Assembly (NCBI GenBank): GCA_027061625.1
Contig: JAMOVF010000083.1
Location: 1 to 9,056, forward strand
DNA from: Deltaproteobacteria bacterium
GTDB taxonomy: Bacteria; Desulfobacterota; Dissulfuribacteria; Dissulfuribacterales; JALVPX01
Direction: 5' to 3'
DNA length: 9,056 bases
The notes below the pieces were generated by a model. It did not search any database and was not told the DNA's origin. It worked only from the letters and a program-made list of their open reading frames with translations. Every line of letters starts with the position of its first letter. Within the stretch, counting starts at the first letter, position 1. A program made the translations under genes and the position numbers. This document shows positions 7,024 through 9,056 of the stretch, piece by piece.

Positions 7024-7466
7024 GTGTCCTCCATATTGATCAGTTGCCCCCGCTGGACTTCGAGCACATGAAGGTATTCAGGTTGAAGCTCTTCCTTCAT
7101 TCTCTCAAGCACCTTGTAGGCGCCATCCTTTCCGCGGGAAAAGATATCTATTGCCGCATAACCATTTTCAGGCCATGTATGAATTAAAATATGTGCATTG
7201 GGCCCATTGTATGTACCGGATACGCCATAGGGATCAAATTGATGGACCCTTACAGAGCACTCTTTACCGTTGGTGCCTTTGCCATTGGTACGGCTCAAGG
7301 CCTTTTTGATGGTTTGAGCATCTGCCAGGATGGAAAAAGGGGATCGCCACATCTCCACCAATAAATGGGTGCTCATTCCATTTTCTGCTGCATGAGAGGC
7401 GGCACAACGCTGAATTCGCATGGCCTCTATTCCTGCTCTAACTGGGCTCAAACTGCTCAATGCCAT
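7020..7466 (-). CDS. speD: SpeD-like S-adenosylmethionine decarboxylase homologue lacking the pyruvoyl-forming serine
   Basis: Normal bacterial SpeD self-cleaves before a serine to make a pyruvoyl cofactor and then decarboxylates SAM for spermidine synthesis. This 148-aa protein has the family core: STHLLVEMW (32-40), HQFDPYGVSG (75-84) and IHTWPENGYAAIDIF (95-109). Aligned without gaps to the Thermotoga maritima enzyme as I recall its sequence, Ser63 falls on Ala91, the preceding Glu62 on Asn90, and Cys83 on Arg111; His68 (His96), Ser55 (Ser83) and Phe49 (Phe77) are kept. Cleavage and normal activity are therefore not expected. It has an N-terminal extension of about 30 residues. The ATG at 7466 is chosen because AAGGAGG lies 7 nt upstream; a TTG at 7484 would place that site inside the gene. 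It overlaps speE, its likely partner. It could be a pseudoenzyme, a regulatory subunit or a repurposed enzyme. Confidence 0.85.
   Translation of the reverse strand: MALSSLSPVRAGIEAMRIQRCAASHAAENGMSTHLLVEMWRSPFSILADAQTIKKALSRTNGKGTNGKECSVRVHQFDPYGVSGTYNGPNAHILIHTWPENGYAAIDIFSRGKDGAYKVLERMKEELQPEYLHVLEVQRGQLINMEDT
7021..7032 (-). promoter_or_regulatory. Ribosome binding site and TTG start of speE inside the speD-like gene
   Basis: GGAGG (7032-7028 on the minus strand) sits 4 nt before TTG (7023-7021), within the last codons of the upstream gene. The spacing is short. The TTG shares its TG with the upstream TGA stop, which suggests reinitiation by ribosomes finishing the upstream gene. This site decides the non-ATG start of speE. 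Confidence 0.6.
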
Positions 7467-7473
7467 GGCACCC

Positions 7474-7480
7474 CCTCCTT
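7474..7480 (-). promoter_or_regulatory. Strong ribosome binding site of the speD-like gene
   Basis: AAGGAGG on the minus strand is a near-perfect Shine-Dalgarno 7 nt before the ATG at 7466. It fixes the start and excludes the upstream TTG at 7484. Such a strong site suggests that the protein, although it lacks key catalytic residues, is actively produced and not a decaying gene. Confidence 0.8.
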
Positions 7481-7537
7481 TCAATATCTTCCTGGCAGTC
7501 AGGGTTAATCGACCTTTATCCGTTTAATCCATAAAAA

Positions 7538-7614
7538 TGGTCGGGACGAGAGGATTTGAACCTCCGACCCCCTGAACCCCATTCAGGTGCGCTTCCAGAC
7601 TGCGCCACGTCCCG
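7538..7614 (-). tRNA. tRNA-Pro (anticodon GGG)
   Basis: 77 nt with CCA encoded. The acceptor stem CGGGACG pairs with CGTCCCG, discriminator A. The D stem is GCGC/GCGC. The anticodon stem CCTGA/TCAGG encloses the loop ATGGGGT, giving anticodon GGG (reads CCC and CCU). The T arm is GGAGG, loop TTCAAAT, CCTCT, with one G-U pair. All stems close. It lies 71 bp before the speD-like gene and 115 bp after tRNA-Leu on the same strand. Confidence 0.97.
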
Positions 7615-7673
7615 ACACCACCTTTTAAGTTAACACAACCAGAACCAATTACAACCATTCCAAAAGCTCGGGA

Positions 7674-7702
7674 CGGATAACACGTTTTTTTTCCAAGGTC
7701 AA
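7674..7702 (-). promoter_or_regulatory. Possible sigma70-type promoter upstream of tRNA-Pro
   Basis: On the minus strand TTGACC (7702-7697) is followed after 17 nt by TATCCG (7679-7674), about 59 nt before the tRNA-Pro 5' end. The -35 box is good, the -10 box is poor (TAT only) and the spacing is ideal. It could drive tRNA-Pro and the SAM-linked genes beyond it, separately from tpiA-secG. The remainder of the 115-bp gap between the tRNAs shows nothing else I can support. Confidence 0.25.
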
Positions 7703-7729
7703 GATTTACAGGGAATGGAAAAGAAAAAT

Positions 7730-7816
7730 TGGTGCCGAGGGGGGGATTCGAACCCCCACGGGCGTGTGCCCACCACCCCCTCAAGATGGCGTGTCTACCA
7801 ATTCCACCACCTCGGC
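7730..7816 (-). tRNA. tRNA-Leu (anticodon GAG)
   Basis: 87 nt with CCA encoded. The acceptor stem GCCGAGG pairs with CCTCGGC, discriminator A. The D loop has the Leu-type AATTGGTAGAC. The anticodon stem CCATC/GGTGG encloses the loop TTGAGGG, giving anticodon GAG (reads CUC and CUU). A long variable arm (GGGC, loop, CCCG) marks it as class II. The T arm is GGGGG, loop TTCGAAT, CCCCC. It starts 20 bp after secG, so it may be processed from the tpiA-secG transcript. Confidence 0.97.
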
Positions 7817-7836
7817 AAGATGATTAATATGAACTA

Positions 7837-8277
7837 CTAATCAGTGGCATTAGAGGCCTTGGCGGCAGCATTACCTCCGCTTTCGGCCTTGCTATTTACA
7901 CTATTTACATTTGGCTTGACAGGTTTACTACCCTGTTCAGCACTCTCATTTCCTGCTGGCACTCCACTATGCGGTGCAATTTTACCAGGCTGGTTGGGTA
8001 CCTGTTGAGCTGGCATTGTCTTGACCACATTTTGCATTATTGAACCGCTGCCTCTATGTGCTCCAACATATGTCAAGGCCAAAGAACTGATCATAAAAAG
8101 CGCAGCCAGAACAGTGGTGACTTTATTTAAAAATGTAACTGGCCCAGAGCTTCCAAACAAGGCCTCACTAGACCCGAAAACAGCCCCAATTTCAGCTCCT
8201 TTGCCCTGCTGTAGCAATACAGTAACCACCAGCAAAATACATATGAGAACGTGAAACACTATCAGCAACGTAAACAT
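7837..8277 (-). CDS. secG: Preprotein translocase subunit SecG
   Basis: SecG is the small accessory subunit of the SecYEG channel in the inner membrane and assists SecA-driven protein export. The first half is typical: transmembrane helix 1 (about 2-22), then the family signature LLQQGKGAEIG (21-31) and FGSSEALFGSSG (34-45) in the cytosolic loop, then helix 2 (about 50-72). At 146 aa it is longer than most members (about 75-115). From about residue 75 on, the tail is a low-complexity stretch rich in Ala, Ser, Asn, Pro and Gly, probably disordered. A weak AAAGG lies 13 nt before the ATG. It follows tpiA by 44 bp on the same strand, so co-transcription is likely; tpiA-secG is a common bacterial neighbourhood. 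Confidence 0.95.
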   Translation of the reverse strand: MFTLLIVFHVLICILLVVTVLLQQGKGAEIGAVFGSSEALFGSSGPVTFLNKVTTVLAALFMISSLALTYVGAHRGSGSIMQNVVKTMPAQQVPNQPGKIAPHSGVPAGNESAEQGSKPVKPNVNSVNSKAESGGNAAAKASNATD

Positions 8278-8321
8278 AATCTATTTTCAACCTTTGAATA
8301 TATGAAATATTCTATAGCCCT

Positions 8322-9056
8322 TCAAGGGATTTCACACGTAACAATACCAGCAAAACTATCTGGCTCAAGGGCTGCACCCCCTACCAGGGCACCATCAACA
8401 TCTGGTTTGGCAAGCAATTCACCAGCATTGGACGGTTTGACCGAGCCACCATACAATATACGTATTTGCTCTGCAACTGCAGAACCATATCTACTTGCAA
8501 GAAGCCCCCTTATAAAGGCATGGGCCTCCTGGGCCTGCTCAGGTGTTGCTGTTTTACCTGTTCCAATAGCCCATACCGGCTCATATGCGAGAACCACTTT
8601 TAGGGCATCCTCTGAGCCCACCTCGGCAAGACCCATATCTACCTGTTGTTTCAATATGGTAAAGGTATTGTCTGCTTCCCTTTCTTCTAATGTTTCCCCA
8701 ATGCAGAGAATAGGACCAATGTCGTGGGCTATGGCTGAAGCAACCTTTTTGGCAATTAGGTCATCCCGTTCCCCAAATATGTGGCGTCTTTCAGAATGAC
8801 CCAATATAACCCATTTGACACCAAGCTCATTGAGCATCAAAGGAGATATCTCCCCTGTAAATGCCCCTTTCTCTTCAAAGTGCATATTTTGTGCTGCCAA
8901 GGCGATATTTCCATCCGCCTCCAATGCATCAGAAAGGGCTTGCAAGGCGGTAAAAGGTGGAGCTATCACAATATCCCGGCCATCAACTCCTGCAACAAGT
9001 GGCCGAAAGGCCTGAATAAATTCAAGCCCCTCCTTAACAGTCTTATTCATCTTCCA
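8322..9056 (-). CDS. tpiA: Triose-phosphate isomerase, 5' partial
   Basis: TpiA interconverts dihydroxyacetone phosphate and glyceraldehyde 3-phosphate in glycolysis and gluconeogenesis. The reading frame stays open to the window edge as Trp-Lys before MNKT, that is, the conserved NWKMNK start of the family. The catalytic Lys codon is at 9053-9051, upstream of the ATG at 9050, so that ATG is internal and the real start lies a few codons outside. Counting from that internal Met, VILGHSERR (81-89) carries the catalytic His85, AYEPVWAIGTGKTA (155-168) carries the catalytic Glu157 and the mobile loop 6, and YGGSVKPSN (200-208) and GALVGGAAL (220-228) are the phosphate-binding segments. About 244 of the usual 250 residues are visible. 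Likely first gene in view of the minus-strand run continuing into secG. Confidence 0.97.
   Translation of the reverse strand, partial: WKMNKTVKEGLEFIQAFRPLVAGVDGRDIVIAPPFTALQALSDALEADGNIALAAQNMHFEEKGAFTGEISPLMLNELGVKWVILGHSERRHIFGERDDLIAKKVASAIAHDIGPILCIGETLEEREADNTFTILKQQVDMGLAEVGSEDALKVVLAYEPVWAIGTGKTATPEQAQEAHAFIRGLLASRYGSAVAEQIRILYGGSVKPSNAGELLAKPDVDGALVGGAALEPDSFAGIVTCEIP

Noticed and set aside
7020..7466. SpeD-like gene as a pseudogene or frameshift artefact
   Set aside because: The frame is open and co-linear with the family before and after the altered residues, the ribosome binding site is excellent and the stop is coupled to speE, so it looks maintained.
7529..7540. Palindrome CCAT-4 nt-ATGG overlapping the CCA end of tRNA-Pro
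   Set aside because: It is 12 bp and A/T-rich in the loop, and probably a chance result of the encoded CCA followed by T residues; the stem is too short to terminate transcription.
7524..7784. Open frame on the minus strand across both tRNAs
   Set aside because: It runs through tRNA sequence and encodes nothing recognisable.
8296..8312. Perfect inverted repeat GAATAT-5 nt-ATATTC in the tpiA-secG gap
   Set aside because: The arms are only 6 bp and almost all A/T, with no T run after it on the minus strand. It is too weak for a terminator and there is no second copy to suggest an operator.
8251..8799. Long open frame on the plus strand opposite tpiA and secG
   Set aside because: It is antisense to two well-conserved genes, its translation resembles no family I recognise and it has no ribosome binding site; it is a frame shadow.

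Overview
The window looks like the chromosomal core of a Gram-negative bacterium. A plausible guess is a Desulfobacterota/deltaproteobacterium-like lineage, based only on gene content, the tpiA-secG-tRNA arrangement and moderate GC; no rRNA or lineage marker confirms it. Coding density is very high, gene gaps are mostly under 50 bp, and I see no mobile element, CRISPR array or phage gene.

Left half, plus strand (2-5341): a compact run of four genes. It starts with the 3' half of guaA (GMP synthase), followed 7 bp later by a complete dnaE (replicative DNA polymerase III alpha). Next comes a small stand-alone protein resembling the C-terminal alpha/beta domain of pyruvate kinase, then smpB (tmRNA partner in ribosome rescue). 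Gaps of 7, 18 and 17 bp suggest one transcript.

Right half, minus strand (9056 down to 5334): tpiA (5' end outside the window), secG, tRNA-Leu(GAG), tRNA-Pro(GGG), a SpeD-like protein, speE (spermidine synthase) and an S-adenosylmethionine hydroxide adenosyltransferase (DUF62 family). The last three all belong to SAM-linked families and appear to form one translationally coupled group. The two halves converge tail to tail, and the smpB and DUF62 coding regions overlap by 8 bp.

The most notable observation is the SpeD-like protein. It aligns without gaps to the bacterial SAM decarboxylase core, but the serine that should self-cleave to form the pyruvoyl cofactor is Ala, and the catalytic cysteine is Arg; only the catalytic histidine remains. 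It therefore looks like a pseudoenzyme, or a repurposed SpeD, next to an apparently functional aminopropyltransferase. The second point of interest is the pyruvate-kinase-C-like gene lying directly behind dnaE, which recalls reported links between pyruvate kinase and replication in Bacillus subtilis. The remaining genes look like ordinary housekeeping genes.
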